Assembly: GCA_017383445.1 (NCBI GenBank)
Contig: JAFNXQ010000021.1
Coordinates: 1 to 57,292 of the forward strand
Direction: 5' to 3'
From: Alistipes sp.
GTDB taxonomy: Bacteria; Bacteroidota; Bacteroidia; Bacteroidales; Rikenellaceae
Length of the DNA: 57,292 nucleotides
The position numbers and the translations under genes were made by a program. The notes under the pieces were generated by a model, which was not told the DNA's origin, ran no database searches, and worked only from the letters and a program-made list of their open reading frames with translations. Below are positions 33,659-41,473 of the stretch, in pieces (position 1 is the stretch's first letter; each line of letters starts with the position of its first letter).

Positions 33659-34396
33659 ATGTACTATTTTGTATCGGACATACACCTCGGAGGTGGCGAT
33701 GAGCAGCAGGCTCGTTGCACAGAGCAGCGTTTCCTGCGTTGGCTCGATATGGCAGGCAAGGATGCCGATACGATATTTCTTGTAGGCGACATATTCGACT
33801 TCTGGTTTGAGTACGGCAACGTCGTACCAAAGGGCTTTGTACGCACACTCGGCAAGCTGGCCTCTCTGACCGACAGAGGCATTAAAATCACCCTTATAAC
33901 AGGCAATCACGATATGTGGTGCCGCGACTATCTCTGTCGCGAGTGTGGTGTGGAGGTTCAGTTCACGCCACAGGAGAGAGTCATCGCCGGTCGTCGCACA
34001 TTCATCGCACACGGCGACAATATGAACATCGCCGGCAAGCCTATGCTGCGACTGATGAACACCTGCTTCCGTTCAAAGATACTCCGTGCGATATTCTCGT
34101 GGGTGGTGCATCCCGACCTCGCACTGCGTTTCGGCAAGTGGTGGAGCAACAAATCACGCCTGTCGCACCCCAAACCATCGACCGTGGAGTCACTCGGCTT
34201 TCTCATCGACTACGCCCACTCATACAAGCAGCAGCACCCCGACACCGACTATGTCATCTTCGGGCACCTGCATCTGGGGCATATAGTTAGAGAGGAGGGC
34301 CTTGAAATACTCTTTATGAGTGACTGGACTGACGAGGAGATATACTACGGCACAATCGACACAAAGGGCAAACTGGAACTTAAAACATTCAGATAA
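33659..34396 (+). CDS. lpxH: UDP-2,3-diacylglucosamine diphosphatase LpxH
   Basis: The 245-residue protein is a calcineurin-like metallophosphoesterase with all metal motifs of LpxH: DIHLGG (DxH), [10 protein letters not shown] (GDxxD), TGNHDMW (GNHD), AHGDNM and FGHLHLGH (GHxH). LpxH hydrolyses UDP-2,3-diacyl-GlcN to lipid X in lipid A synthesis at the inner membrane. Its stop codon TAA shares an A with the ATG of thyA (34396), so translation is coupled. Members of the related LpxG/LpxI families are excluded by motifs and length. Confidence 0.92.
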   Translation: MYYFVSDIHLGGGDEQQARCTEQRFLRWLDMAGKDADTIFLVGDIFDFWFEYGNVVPKGFVRTLGKLASLTDRGIKITLITGNHDMWCRDYLCRECGVEVQFTPQERVIAGRRTFIAHGDNMNIAGKPMLRLMNTCFRSKILRAIFSWVVHPDLALRFGKWWSNKSRLSHPKPSTVESLGFLIDYAHSYKQQHPDTDYVIFGHLHLGHIVREEGLEILFMSDWTDEEIYYGTIDTKGKLELKTFR

Positions 34397-35295
34397 TGAG
34401 ACAGTATCTCGACCTGTTAAACCGCATAAAGAACGAGGGAATCGTCAAGAGTGACCGCACAGGCACAGGCACACGCAGTGTTTTCGGTCATCAGATGCGT
34501 TTCAACCTCGCAGAGGGCTTCCCCCTGCTCACCACAAAGAAGGTCTTTTTGAAGGGCATCATACACGAACTGTTGTGGTTTCTGGCGGGTGATACCAACA
34601 TCAAATATCTCGTTGATAACGGGGTGCATATATGGGACAACGACGCCTACCGCTACTATAACGAGCTATGTATCCGCCACGGCGTTCTACCCGTTGCGAT
34701 GGATACCTTCCTCGAGGCGGCACAGCAACGCATCCCGTCGCCTATCGAGGGCTACACCTTCGGCGACCTGAACCACGTTTACGGCTATCAGTGGCGTAGC
34801 TGGCCCAAACCCGACGGCTCACATATCGACCAGATACGTCAGGTCATCGACACCATCAAGCACAACCCCGACTCACGTCGTATGATTGTCTCGGCGTGGA
34901 ATGTAGCCGAGGTTGAGGATATGGCTCTGCCGCCGTGCCACGTTCTGTTCCAGTTCTATGTGGCCGAAGGCCGCCTGTCGTGCCAGCTCTACCAGCGTAG
35001 TGCCGACACCTTCCTCGGTGTGCCGTTCAACATCGCTTCGTATGCTCTACTGACGCTGATGATTGCTCAGGAGTGCGGCTTGCAGCCGGGTGAGTTTATT
35101 CACACTTTGGGCGATACGCACCTATACCTGAACCACATGGAGCAGGTTGAGGAGCAGCTCTCTCGCGAGCCAAAACAACTCCCCACGATGCGTCTTAATC
35201 CCGAGGTAAAGTCGGTCTTTGACTTCCGCTTTGAGGACTTCTCTCTGGAGGGTTATGACCCCCACCCCGCAATCAAGGCCCCAATGTCATTCTAA
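34396..35295 (+). CDS. thyA: Thymidylate synthase ThyA
   Basis: The 299-residue protein carries the ThyA signatures: [31 protein letters not shown], the nucleophile in [12 protein letters not shown] (Cys181), [23 protein letters not shown] in pieces, and GDTHLYLNH. It methylates dUMP using methylene-tetrahydrofolate. It is about 35 residues longer than the E. coli enzyme because of an insert near residues 88-125 ([20 protein letters not shown] region), comparable in place to the insert in Lactobacillus ThyA. It overlaps lpxH by one base and precedes folA by 14 bases, the usual dTMP/folate pairing. Confidence 0.96.
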   Translation: MRQYLDLLNRIKNEGIVKSDRTGTGTRSVFGHQMRFNLAEGFPLLTTKKVFLKGIIHELLWFLAGDTNIKYLVDNGVHIWDNDAYRYYNELCIRHGVLPVAMDTFLEAAQQRIPSPIEGYTFGDLNHVYGYQWRSWPKPDGSHIDQIRQVIDTIKHNPDSRRMIVSAWNVAEVEDMALPPCHVLFQFYVAEGRLSCQLYQRSADTFLGVPFNIASYALLTLMIAQECGLQPGEFIHTLGDTHLYLNHMEQVEEQLSREPKQLPTMRLNPEVKSVFDFRFEDFSLEGYDPHPAIKAPMSF

Positions 35296-35309
35296 TAAAA
35301 GTTCAAGCA

Positions 35310-35798
35310 ATGGTAAGCGTGATAGTAGCCGTAGCACAAAACGGCACGATTGGCGACAAAAATGCCCTTCTGTGGCATATCTCGGAGGATTTACGCAACT
35401 TCAAGCGTATCACATCGGGACACCCCGTCATTATGGGTCGCAAGACCTTTGAATCGCTGGGACGACCTCTGCCAAATCGACAGAATGTGGTCATCAGCCG
35501 CACCATCACGCATATAGAGGGTTGCACGGTTGTTGATTCGCTGGAGAAGGCCATAGCACTCTTCCCGCAGGAGGAGGAGATTTTCATCATCGGCGGTGCT
35601 CAAATCTATGCACAGGCTATGCCTTTGGCCGATAAATTCTACCTCACAAGGGTTGAACACCCATACGATGGCGACACCTCATTTCCCGAGTGGGATGCCT
35701 CGCAATGGCGTCTTAAAAGCGAGGAGTCATTCCCCTGTGGCGAGAAATACCCCTACCCATTCTCATTCCAGGAGTATGAAAGAATCAGCCACCAATAG
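35310..35798 (+). CDS. folA: Dihydrofolate reductase
   Basis: The 162-residue protein has the DHFR landmarks: VSVIVAVAQNGTIG, LLWHISEDLRNFKRIT with the acid Glu, PVIMGRKTFESLGRPLPNRQNVVIS, and IFIIGGAQIYAQAMPLAD. It regenerates tetrahydrofolate after ThyA. It lies 14 bases after thyA and is the last gene of the TlpA-like-lpxH-thyA-folA unit; the hairpin at 35864-35897 ends this transcript. Confidence 0.97.
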   Translation: MVSVIVAVAQNGTIGDKNALLWHISEDLRNFKRITSGHPVIMGRKTFESLGRPLPNRQNVVISRTITHIEGCTVVDSLEKAIALFPQEEEIFIIGGAQIYAQAMPLADKFYLTRVEHPYDGDTSFPEWDASQWRLKSEESFPCGEKYPYPFSFQEYERISHQ

Positions 35799-35863
35799 CT
35801 ATCATAAGAGCCACTCATAATTGAAAATAGGTATTTTTACTAACCCCGAAAGGTTGGTTTTAG

Positions 35864-35897
35864 AGTAACTTTGCTCCCTGAGCAAGGTTACTTTTTT
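35864..35897 (+). terminator. Intrinsic terminator of the folA operon, touching the Hdr operon start codon
   Basis: AGTAACTTTGCTC (35864-35876) pairs with GAGCAAGGTTACT (35880-35892) through 13 base pairs with one G-U, around a CCT loop, and a T-run continues to 35897. The ATG of the next gene is 35898, so the T-run directly precedes it. The left arm contains a -7 element (35866-35873). Confidence 0.8.
35866..35873 (+). promoter_or_regulatory. -7 element (TAACTTTG) of the Hdr-like operon, inside the terminator stem
   Basis: TAACTTTG matches TAnnTTTG and would start transcription near 35880, giving a leader of about 18 bases that lacks the left arm of the hairpin. No TTTG is seen at -33. Confidence 0.55.
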
Positions 35898-36593
35898 ATG
35901 GGTAAATATTTCGATTTATTGATGGAGGATGTCCGTCTGAAAGAGGGACTCAAAGCGTGTATGAACTGCGGCGTATGTACTGCGGTATGCCCTGCTGCGG
36001 CCTTCTACAACTACGACCCCCGTCAGATGATTTCAATCGTACAGACTCGCGATGATGAGGCCATCGAGGCTCTGCTCAAAAGCGACACTATATGGTATTG
36101 CGGCGAGTGTATGTCGTGCCGCCCACGTTGTCCGCGAGGCAACACCCCCGGCTATGTGATTCAGGCTCTGCGTACGCTGTCGCAGAAGCTGGGCTTCTTT
36201 GTAGAGAGTGAGAAGGGTCGCCAGCAGCTGGCCATCAAACGCACCATAGGCGACAATATCCTGCGTACGGGCTATTGCCTCACACCCAAAGCTATACGCC
36301 CCGATATGCACCCCGAGCAGGGAACCGTATGGAAGTGGATTCTCGACAACGACAAAGAGATTTTCGGACAGTTCTCCGACTCTTACGGCAAGGAGGGAGC
36401 AGGAGCCTTACGAAAGGTTAGCGATGCCACCCTGGAAGAGATTCACAGGATTTTCGACATTACCGGCGGTACAGAGTTCTTCAACGCCATAGAGAGCCAC
36501 TCCGACCGCAAGGCCCGCGAGATGGGCTACAACGGTGCCGATGAGGAGTATTTCCGCGATGTCTATACACACAACTCCAACGAACACTATTAA
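35898..36593 (+). CDS. HdrC-like ferredoxin subunit of an Hdr-type complex
   Basis: The 231-residue protein has two 4Fe-4S motifs near the N-terminus, CMNCGVCTAVCP (Cys21, 24, 27, 31) and CGECMSCRPRCP (Cys68, 71, 74, 78), as in HdrC. Helices follow (LSQKLGFFVESEKGRQQLAI) and the C-terminal part is unusual, with HRIFDITGGTEFFNAIESHS. HdrC passes electrons between HdrA and HdrB. The ATG at 35898 is chosen; a TTG nine codons upstream lies in the -7 element and is not plausible. One base separates its stop from the HdrB-like ATG. Confidence 0.9.
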   Translation: MGKYFDLLMEDVRLKEGLKACMNCGVCTAVCPAAAFYNYDPRQMISIVQTRDDEAIEALLKSDTIWYCGECMSCRPRCPRGNTPGYVIQALRTLSQKLGFFVESEKGRQQLAIKRTIGDNILRTGYCLTPKAIRPDMHPEQGTVWKWILDNDKEIFGQFSDSYGKEGAGALRKVSDATLEEIHRIFDITGGTEFFNAIESHSDRKAREMGYNGADEEYFRDVYTHNSNEHY

Positions 36594-36594
36594 T

Positions 36595-37680
36595 ATGAAG
36601 AGATCGAGTTGGACCGACTACCAGAAAGATATTGCCGACGATAACTACTACTATGCTCGTTCGTGCATACGCCAGAACTTCTTTCCCGGAAGCGAGAAGG
36701 CGTTCCTGAATATATTGTCAAAGGATTTGGGCCGTAACATCTTTGATGACCCGCTGCACACATCGTGTACGGGTATCGGCTACCACTCCGACATAGTACC
36801 TCTGCCTACGATTATGACCGTCGTGGCCCGTCAGTTTTCGCTTATGGCCGAGGCCGGATACGAGAACTTCACCTCGTCGTGCATCACATCGTTCGGCATC
36901 TACACCGAGCTACTGAACACCTGGGAGGAGTTCCCCGAGCTGGAGGAGCAGACTCGCGAGGCACTCTACAAGGCCACAGGCCGAGAGTTTGCCAAGCCGA
37001 AGAATCTGGCTCACACATCGGACGTTATCTTCCACCACCGCGAGGAGATTGCCCGCAAAGCGAAGCACCGACTTGTAAATGCACACACCGGAGAGCCGCT
37101 GCGTGTTGTGGAGCATATAGGCTGTCACTACGCAAAGATATTCCCCAAGTCGGGCATCGGAGGCTCGGAGTTCCCCTACGTTCTGGCCGGTATGGTCGAA
37201 GAGTGGGGAGGCGAGGTGGTCGATTATCCCGAACGTCGCCACTGCTGCGGTTTCGGCTTCCGCAACTATCTCGTGCAGGCCAACCGAGGCTATTCGATAG
37301 CCAACTCGCACAAGAAGCTGGAGAGTATGTCGCCCTACCGTCCCGATTTTATCGTCACGAACTGCCCCGGCTGTTCGATGTTCCTCGACAAATGGCAATA
37401 TACCATAGCCGAGATGGAGGGAACGACCTATGGGCAAAATGGCTGTGGCATACCGGTCCTCACATACGAGGAGATGGCAGGCCTTGTGCTTGGGTATGAC
37501 CCCTGGGAACTGGGTATGCAGATGCATCAGGTGGATGTTGAGCCCCTGTTGGGCAAGATGGGCATAGAGTATGACCCCTCGGCAAAGTACCTCGGTCGTA
37601 ATGGCAAATATATAGGTTGCCCCGAAAGTGCCATAGTAAACAGCAGAGCCAAAGAGACTCTCTACAAGATTAAGCGATAG
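36595..37680 (+). CDS. HdrB-like subunit with one intact and one degenerate CCG domain
   Basis: The 361-residue protein has two cysteine-rich (CCG) repeats as in HdrB. The C-terminal repeat is complete: GCHYAK (Cys177), HCCGFG (Cys217-218) and NCPGC (Cys257, Cys260), enough for a non-cubane 4Fe-4S cluster. In the N-terminal repeat the aligned positions keep single cysteines (FFPGS at 29-33 where FPGC is expected, SCTG at Cys58, SCITSF at Cys96), so the second cluster is probably absent. In methanogen HdrB both repeats bind clusters and cleave heterodisulphide. The start at 36595 fits MKRSSWTD; the upstream in-frame ATG lies in the previous gene. Confidence 0.9.
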   Translation: MKRSSWTDYQKDIADDNYYYARSCIRQNFFPGSEKAFLNILSKDLGRNIFDDPLHTSCTGIGYHSDIVPLPTIMTVVARQFSLMAEAGYENFTSSCITSFGIYTELLNTWEEFPELEEQTREALYKATGREFAKPKNLAHTSDVIFHHREEIARKAKHRLVNAHTGEPLRVVEHIGCHYAKIFPKSGIGGSEFPYVLAGMVEEWGGEVVDYPERRHCCGFGFRNYLVQANRGYSIANSHKKLESMSPYRPDFIVTNCPGCSMFLDKWQYTIAEMEGTTYGQNGCGIPVLTYEEMAGLVLGYDPWELGMQMHQVDVEPLLGKMGIEYDPSAKYLGRNGKYIGCPESAIVNSRAKETLYKIKR

Positions 37681-37687
37681 AATAAAG

Positions 37688-38698
37688 ATGAAGCATATAG
37701 TAATCATAGGAGGAGGCATTGCCGGAATGCAGTGTGCCGTGGAGCTATCCTCTCTCGGCATATCGGCAACCGTTATCGAGAAGGAGCACGCTACGGGCGG
37801 AAAACTCGCATCGTGGCATCGGCTCTTCCCCTCATTCACTCCGGCAGAAGATGTACTCGGAGAGTTACGTTTGAAGTTTGCCAAAGCTGCGAATATATCA
37901 CTACGCTGTGGCGTGACAGCCACAGAGATAACACCTCGCAAGGTCACACTCTCGACAGGCGATGAATTGGAGTGCGACGCTGTGGTTCTGGCCACAGGCT
38001 TTACTCTTTTTGACGCACGCATCAAGGAGGAGTACGGCTACGGTATCTACGACAACGTAGTCACCTCGGCCGACCTTGAAGATATGTTCAACCGAGGCGA
38101 GATAGTGCTGAAAAACGGCAACAAGCCACGCCGCATAGCTCTGTTGCACTGCGTAGGCTCACGCGACGAGAAGGTGTGTCAGCGTCACTGCTCGAAGGTG
38201 TGCTGCGTGACGGGCGTAAAGCAGGCTATCGAGCTGAAAGAGATGTTCCCTACGGCCGATGTCTTTAACTTCTATATGGATATCCGTATGTTCGGCCCCG
38301 GCTACGAGGAGATGTATCGCGAAGCACAGGTCAAGCACAACGTACACTTCGTAAGAGGTCGTATCTCAGAGGTTAGCCCCACCATAGATGGTCGCCTGCA
38401 GCTCAAAGCTGAAGATACGCTTACGGGTCGCCCGTTGAAGATGAGTGTCGATATGCTTGTGCTGCTCGTCGGTATGCGTGCCAACGAGGAGAACGCCGAG
38501 CTGGCTGCACGCTATGGCCTGCAATGCCAGGAGAGTGGTTTTATGAAGCCACAGGACAACTTTATGCACAACGTGGAGAGTAATGTGGAGGGTATATTCT
38601 ACGCCGGAACAATCACCTCTCCGAAGAGTGTTGGCGAGACGCTGAACGAGGCTACAACGGTTGCCCTGCGTATCAAGGATTGGCTCCAGAAACAATAA
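37688..38698 (+). CDS. HdrA-like FAD oxidoreductase, short form
   Basis: The 336-residue protein has a GGGIAGMQCAVEL FAD loop (8-20), an ATGF motif (about 102-105) and the HdrA cluster signature CVGSRDEKVCQRHCSKVCC (Cys155, 164, 168, 172, 173), followed by a C-terminal NVEGIFYAGTITSPKSVGETLNEAT FAD motif read in pieces. HdrA of methanogens is about 650 residues with extra ferredoxin domains at both ends; this form has only the FAD core. HdrA bifurcates electrons at FAD; whether this short form can do so is unknown. It is 7 bases after the HdrB-like gene. Confidence 0.9.
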   Translation: MKHIVIIGGGIAGMQCAVELSSLGISATVIEKEHATGGKLASWHRLFPSFTPAEDVLGELRLKFAKAANISLRCGVTATEITPRKVTLSTGDELECDAVVLATGFTLFDARIKEEYGYGIYDNVVTSADLEDMFNRGEIVLKNGNKPRRIALLHCVGSRDEKVCQRHCSKVCCVTGVKQAIELKEMFPTADVFNFYMDIRMFGPGYEEMYREAQVKHNVHFVRGRISEVSPTIDGRLQLKAEDTLTGRPLKMSVDMLVLLVGMRANEENAELAARYGLQCQESGFMKPQDNFMHNVESNVEGIFYAGTITSPKSVGETLNEATTVALRIKDWLQKQ

Positions 38699-38711
38699 AT
38701 GCAGGTGAGGT

Positions 38712-39041
38712 ATGATTAATTTCGGTTTTTCGATAAATAAGCCACGCGTCATTGATATTGACAACAACAACCTTCGGAAGAGCAACGAGATTATACTCGA
38801 AATGCCGGAGTTGCAGGCCTGTATCGGCTGCGGGTCGTGTACCGCATCATGCACTGCCGGCAACCTTACCGATTTCAACTTCCGCAAGGTGCATACGCTG
38901 GTGCGTCGTGGCGAGTACCAGGGGGCTTATATGGAGCTCAATAAATGTATGCTTTGCGGCAAGTGCCGTCTGGTCTGTCCGCGAGGCATCAATACGCGAG
39001 GTATCGTTATGCTCATTAAGAGAAAACTGGGCGATTTTTAG
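38712..39041 (+). CDS. Small 4Fe-4S dicluster protein, HdrC-like
   Basis: The 109-residue protein has a leader of 35 residues and two 4Fe-4S motifs: CIGCGSCTASC (Cys37, 40, 43, 47) and CMLCGKCRLVCPRG (Cys79, 82, 85, 89), then a short basic helix (GIVMLIKRKLGDF). It resembles a trimmed HdrC and probably connects the HdrA-like FAD protein with the HdrDE-like membrane subunit. It sits 13 bases after hdrA-like and 12 before the membrane subunit. Confidence 0.88.
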   Translation: MINFGFSINKPRVIDIDNNNLRKSNEIILEMPELQACIGCGSCTASCTAGNLTDFNFRKVHTLVRRGEYQGAYMELNKCMLCGKCRLVCPRGINTRGIVMLIKRKLGDF

Positions 39042-39053
39042 ACAAATATTGCA

Positions 39054-40847
39054 ATGACTTTTTTCGCACTTTTCTGCATACCGTTTATTGTCGGTGCAAC
39101 GCTGATGTTCCTCAGCGTTGTGCTGAAATATTTCTCGTGGTTGCGACAGCTCCCGACAAGCGATATGATACTTATCGCCAAGGGAATCTTTACTCCTCGC
39201 ACACTCTCGGCGGTATGGGAGATTGTATGTGAGTCGCTGCTGCACCGCCGCATATTCCGCCGCAACGTCGTGCTGGGATATATGCACATGAGCCTCGCCT
39301 TCGGCTGGTTTCTGCTTATCGTGGTGGGCTGGCTCGAGACCCTATCCTATCTCGGAACAGAGTGGGTACCGCTGCAAGGACACGTCTTTTTCAAATATTT
39401 CGTACCTCTGAACGGTATTGAGGGCCACAAGCCTCTGTTCGACAATGTTATGGATGCCCTGCTGCTATTCGTGCTGTCGGGTGTCACGCTGGCATGGCTT
39501 AAACGAGTGCGTTCACGCCTTATGGGTATGCGTCGCACCACGAAGCATATCTTCTTTGACCGCATAGCCCTCTCTGCCCTGTGGTTTGTATTCCCGCTGC
39601 GACTCCTTGCCGAGAGCATCACCTGTGCTATCTATGGCGGAGGCGGTTTCCTCACGGGCAACATAGGCACACTACTCTCGCAGCATATCGACGCCGACGT
39701 TCTGATGGCTCTCTACGAACCGATGTGGTGGATGTACTCTTCGGCGTTGGGCATATTCTTCGTGGCGATGCCCTTCTCACGTTATATGCACATCTTTACC
39801 GAGATACCCCTCATCTTCCTGCGTCACTACCGCCTGCGTCCTGCGGCAAAGACCAAGTCGTACGACAACTTTGAGATTGAGGCATGCTCACGTTGCGGAA
39901 TATGTATCGACCCCTGTCAGTTGCAGAGTCAGCTGGGTATAAACGATGTGCAGTCGGTATATTTCCTGCGTGACCGCCGCTACAATATGTTGCAACAGAA
40001 GATAGCCAACAACTGCCTTATGTGCGGCCGTTGCGAGGCTGTGTGTCCGGTGGGCATCAACCTCAATACCCTGCGACAAAACTCCCGTACAACAATGCGA
40101 AACATCCCCAACGAGGGGCGTTACAACTACCTGCGAGGCATAGACCTCTCGCAGGGCGAGGGTCGCGTGGGCTATTTTGCGGGTTGTATGACGCTTCTTA
40201 CACCCAACACCATGTCGGCTATGCAACGCATCTTTGAGGCCGCCGGCGAAAAGGTATGGTGGGCCGATAAAGAGGGCAGCGTATGCTGTGGTCGCCCATT
40301 GAAGCTATCGGGCGAAAGCGACTCGGCACAGAAGATGATTGACTACAACAAATCACTCTTCGAGAAGCACAACATCTCAACGCTGGTAACCTCCTGCCCT
40401 ATCTGTTTGAGGGTCTTCCGCGAGGACTACGACCTGCAAGGCATCGAGGTACTGCACCACTCGGAGTATATCCTGCGACTGCTGCAACAGGGCAGACTGA
40501 AAGTTGGCTACTCGGCAGAACAACGCTACACCTACCACGATCCGTGTGAACTGGGTCGCGGAAGTGGCATCTATGACCAGCCGCGTGCCGTTATCGAGGC
40601 TGTGGGCATATTGTTGGAGCCGAAGCATAACCGCCGAGATTCACTCTGCTGCGGCTCGTCGGTGGCCAATACCGCCATCAATGATGCCCAGCAACTCACC
40701 ATCGCACGCAGTGTGGCCGACGAGCTGGAGGCTACGGGTGCCGAGACCATCGTCACCGCCTGCCCGCTCTGCAAAAAGGCCATTGCACGAGGCACAAAGC
40801 ACTCGGTATCCGATCTGTCGGAAATAGTGGCTAAAAACCTGAAATAA
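39054..40847 (+). CDS. HdrDE-like membrane subunit (cytochrome-b-type domain fused to Fe-S and two CCG domains)
   Basis: The 597-residue protein combines the HdrE and HdrD roles. Residues about 1-255 hold five or six membrane helices with histidines suited to heme (His78 in GYMHMSLAFGW, His246 in SRYMHIF) as in NarI/HdrE. Two 4Fe-4S motifs follow (Cys278/281/284/288; Cys321/324/327/331), then two complete CCG repeats: Cys378, Cys411-412, Cys448/451 and Cys498, Cys532-533, Cys570/573. HdrDE of methanogens takes electrons from membrane methanophenazine to heterodisulphide; in a menaquinone bacterium a quinone link is the likely analogue. The disulphide substrate is unknown. Last gene of the operon. 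Confidence 0.9.
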   Translation: MTFFALFCIPFIVGATLMFLSVVLKYFSWLRQLPTSDMILIAKGIFTPRTLSAVWEIVCESLLHRRIFRRNVVLGYMHMSLAFGWFLLIVVGWLETLSYLGTEWVPLQGHVFFKYFVPLNGIEGHKPLFDNVMDALLLFVLSGVTLAWLKRVRSRLMGMRRTTKHIFFDRIALSALWFVFPLRLLAESITCAIYGGGGFLTGNIGTLLSQHIDADVLMALYEPMWWMYSSALGIFFVAMPFSRYMHIFTEIPLIFLRHYRLRPAAKTKSYDNFEIEACSRCGICIDPCQLQSQLGINDVQSVYFLRDRRYNMLQQKIANNCLMCGRCEAVCPVGINLNTLRQNSRTTMRNIPNEGRYNYLRGIDLSQGEGRVGYFAGCMTLLTPNTMSAMQRIFEAAGEKVWWADKEGSVCCGRPLKLSGESDSAQKMIDYNKSLFEKHNISTLVTSCPICLRVFREDYDLQGIEVLHHSEYILRLLQQGRLKVGYSAEQRYTYHDPCELGRGSGIYDQPRAVIEAVGILLEPKHNRRDSLCCGSSVANTAINDAQQLTIARSVADELEATGAETIVTACPLCKKAIARGTKHSVSDLSEIVAKNLK

Positions 40848-40912
40848 AAGCAGTTATAACACCACACCCGCCCACACACGACTTTTTATTTTATAAAAAA
40901 GTTAAAAATAAT

Positions 40913-40943
40913 TTTGCGGAAGTCGATTTTTTCACTATCTTTG
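40913..40943 (+). promoter_or_regulatory. Complete promoter for tRNA-fMet
   Basis: TTTG at 40913-40916, a spacer of 19 bases, then TATCTTTG at 40936-40943, with the tRNA starting at 40992. A full consensus match fits a strongly expressed tRNA. Confidence 0.8.
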
Positions 40944-40991
40944 CACCACTTAACCACGAAATATCGGGCTACGGCCCATATAACGATACAT

Positions 40992-41064
40992 CGCGGGGTA
41001 GAGCAGTTGGCAGCTCGTCGGGCTCATAACCCGGAGGTCGGAGGTTCGAGTCCTCCCCCCGCTA
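40992..41064 (+). tRNA. Initiator tRNA-fMet (anticodon CAT)
   Basis: The sequence folds as a 73-base cloverleaf. The acceptor stem starts CGCGGGG and ends CCCCGCT with an unpaired C1-T72, the initiator hallmark. The anticodon stem TCGGG/CCCGG contains the three G-C pairs (41020-41022 with 41030-41032) of initiator tRNAs, and the anticodon CAT is at 41025-41027. The T arm GGAGG-TTCGAGT-CCTCC is at 41040-41056. CCA is not encoded. A terminator follows within 10 bases, so it is a single-gene unit. Confidence 0.96.
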
Positions 41065-41073
41065 CTAAGACGG

Positions 41074-41104
41074 AAACGGAACATCTTTTGATGTTCCGTT
41101 TTTG
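41074..41104 (+). terminator. Terminator after tRNA-fMet
   Basis: AAACGGAACATC (41074-41085) pairs with GATGTTCCGTTT (41090-41101) around a TTTT loop, and the T-run continues to 41104. Confidence 0.9.
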
Positions 41105-41113
41105 TTTTATATA

Positions 41114-41234
41114 GTCGGGAGGACGAGAACCGTAGGTTCGAACCGACGCACGAAGCAAGGGCAGAGACTGCTGGCAGGCTATGCCTTGCAAGAAGGAGGA
41201 AAAGCAAATTGCAACGCAATTTGGTTAGTCCTCC
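41114..41234. ncRNA. Candidate structured RNA or palindromic element after tRNA-fMet
   Basis: Three stems lie in a row in a 409-base gene-free stretch. First, GTCGG/CCGAC (41114-41118, 41143-41147) encloses GAACC/GGTTC (41127-41131, 41135-41139). Second, GCAAGGGCA (41155-41163) pairs with TGCCTTGC (41182-41189) with one bulge. Third, GGAGGA/TCCTCC (41195-41200, 41229-41234) encloses CAAATTGC/GCAATTTG (41205-41212, 41216-41223). No promoter or T-run is obvious, so it could be a repeated intergenic element rather than an RNA gene. The rest of the gap, 41235-41473, shows only a -7 element at 41352. Confidence 0.4.
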
Positions 41235-41351
41235 ATCCCCTTGTTGTATAAAGTGAATGGTGAGTAGTCATGCCCCTTCTCACTATCAAATCGGTTTGCA
41301 AAAAATCATTTCACAAAGTTTTATTTTCTATGCCTTTAAGAAAAATTATTT

Positions 41352-41359
41352 TATCTTTG
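41352..41359 (+). promoter_or_regulatory. Candidate -7 element (TATCTTTG) for GH92 (2)
   Basis: TATCTTTG matches TAnnTTTG and would leave a leader of about 110 bases before the ATG at 41474; no TTTG at -33. Confidence 0.45.
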
Positions 41360-41473
41360 TCAAAAGTATATTTCGGGGTGGTAGGCGGCAACAAAAAAAT
41401 GGGTCTGACCAAATAAAACGGCCGTCGCATCCGTTCCTGACAATAGAGAGATAAAAGAATAAAACATAACACT

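Noticed and set aside
35871..35897. TTG start for the first Hdr gene, adding nine residues
   Set aside because: This TTG is inside the -7 element and the terminator stem, upstream of any likely transcription start; ATG 35898 is preferred.
36910..38025. Minus-strand open frame of 371 codons
   Set aside because: It is antisense to the HdrB-like and HdrA-like genes, whose cofactor motifs are clear.
41135..41144. GGTTCGAACC as a second tRNA T-arm or integration site
   Set aside because: The surrounding bases do not fold into a cloverleaf and no integrase or direct repeat of the tRNA 3' end is present.
40950..41219. Open frame on the minus strand with GGRTRTSDLRVMSP-type sequence
   Set aside because: It is antisense to tRNA-fMet and its terminator; this peptide is a well-known false call over tRNA-Met genes.
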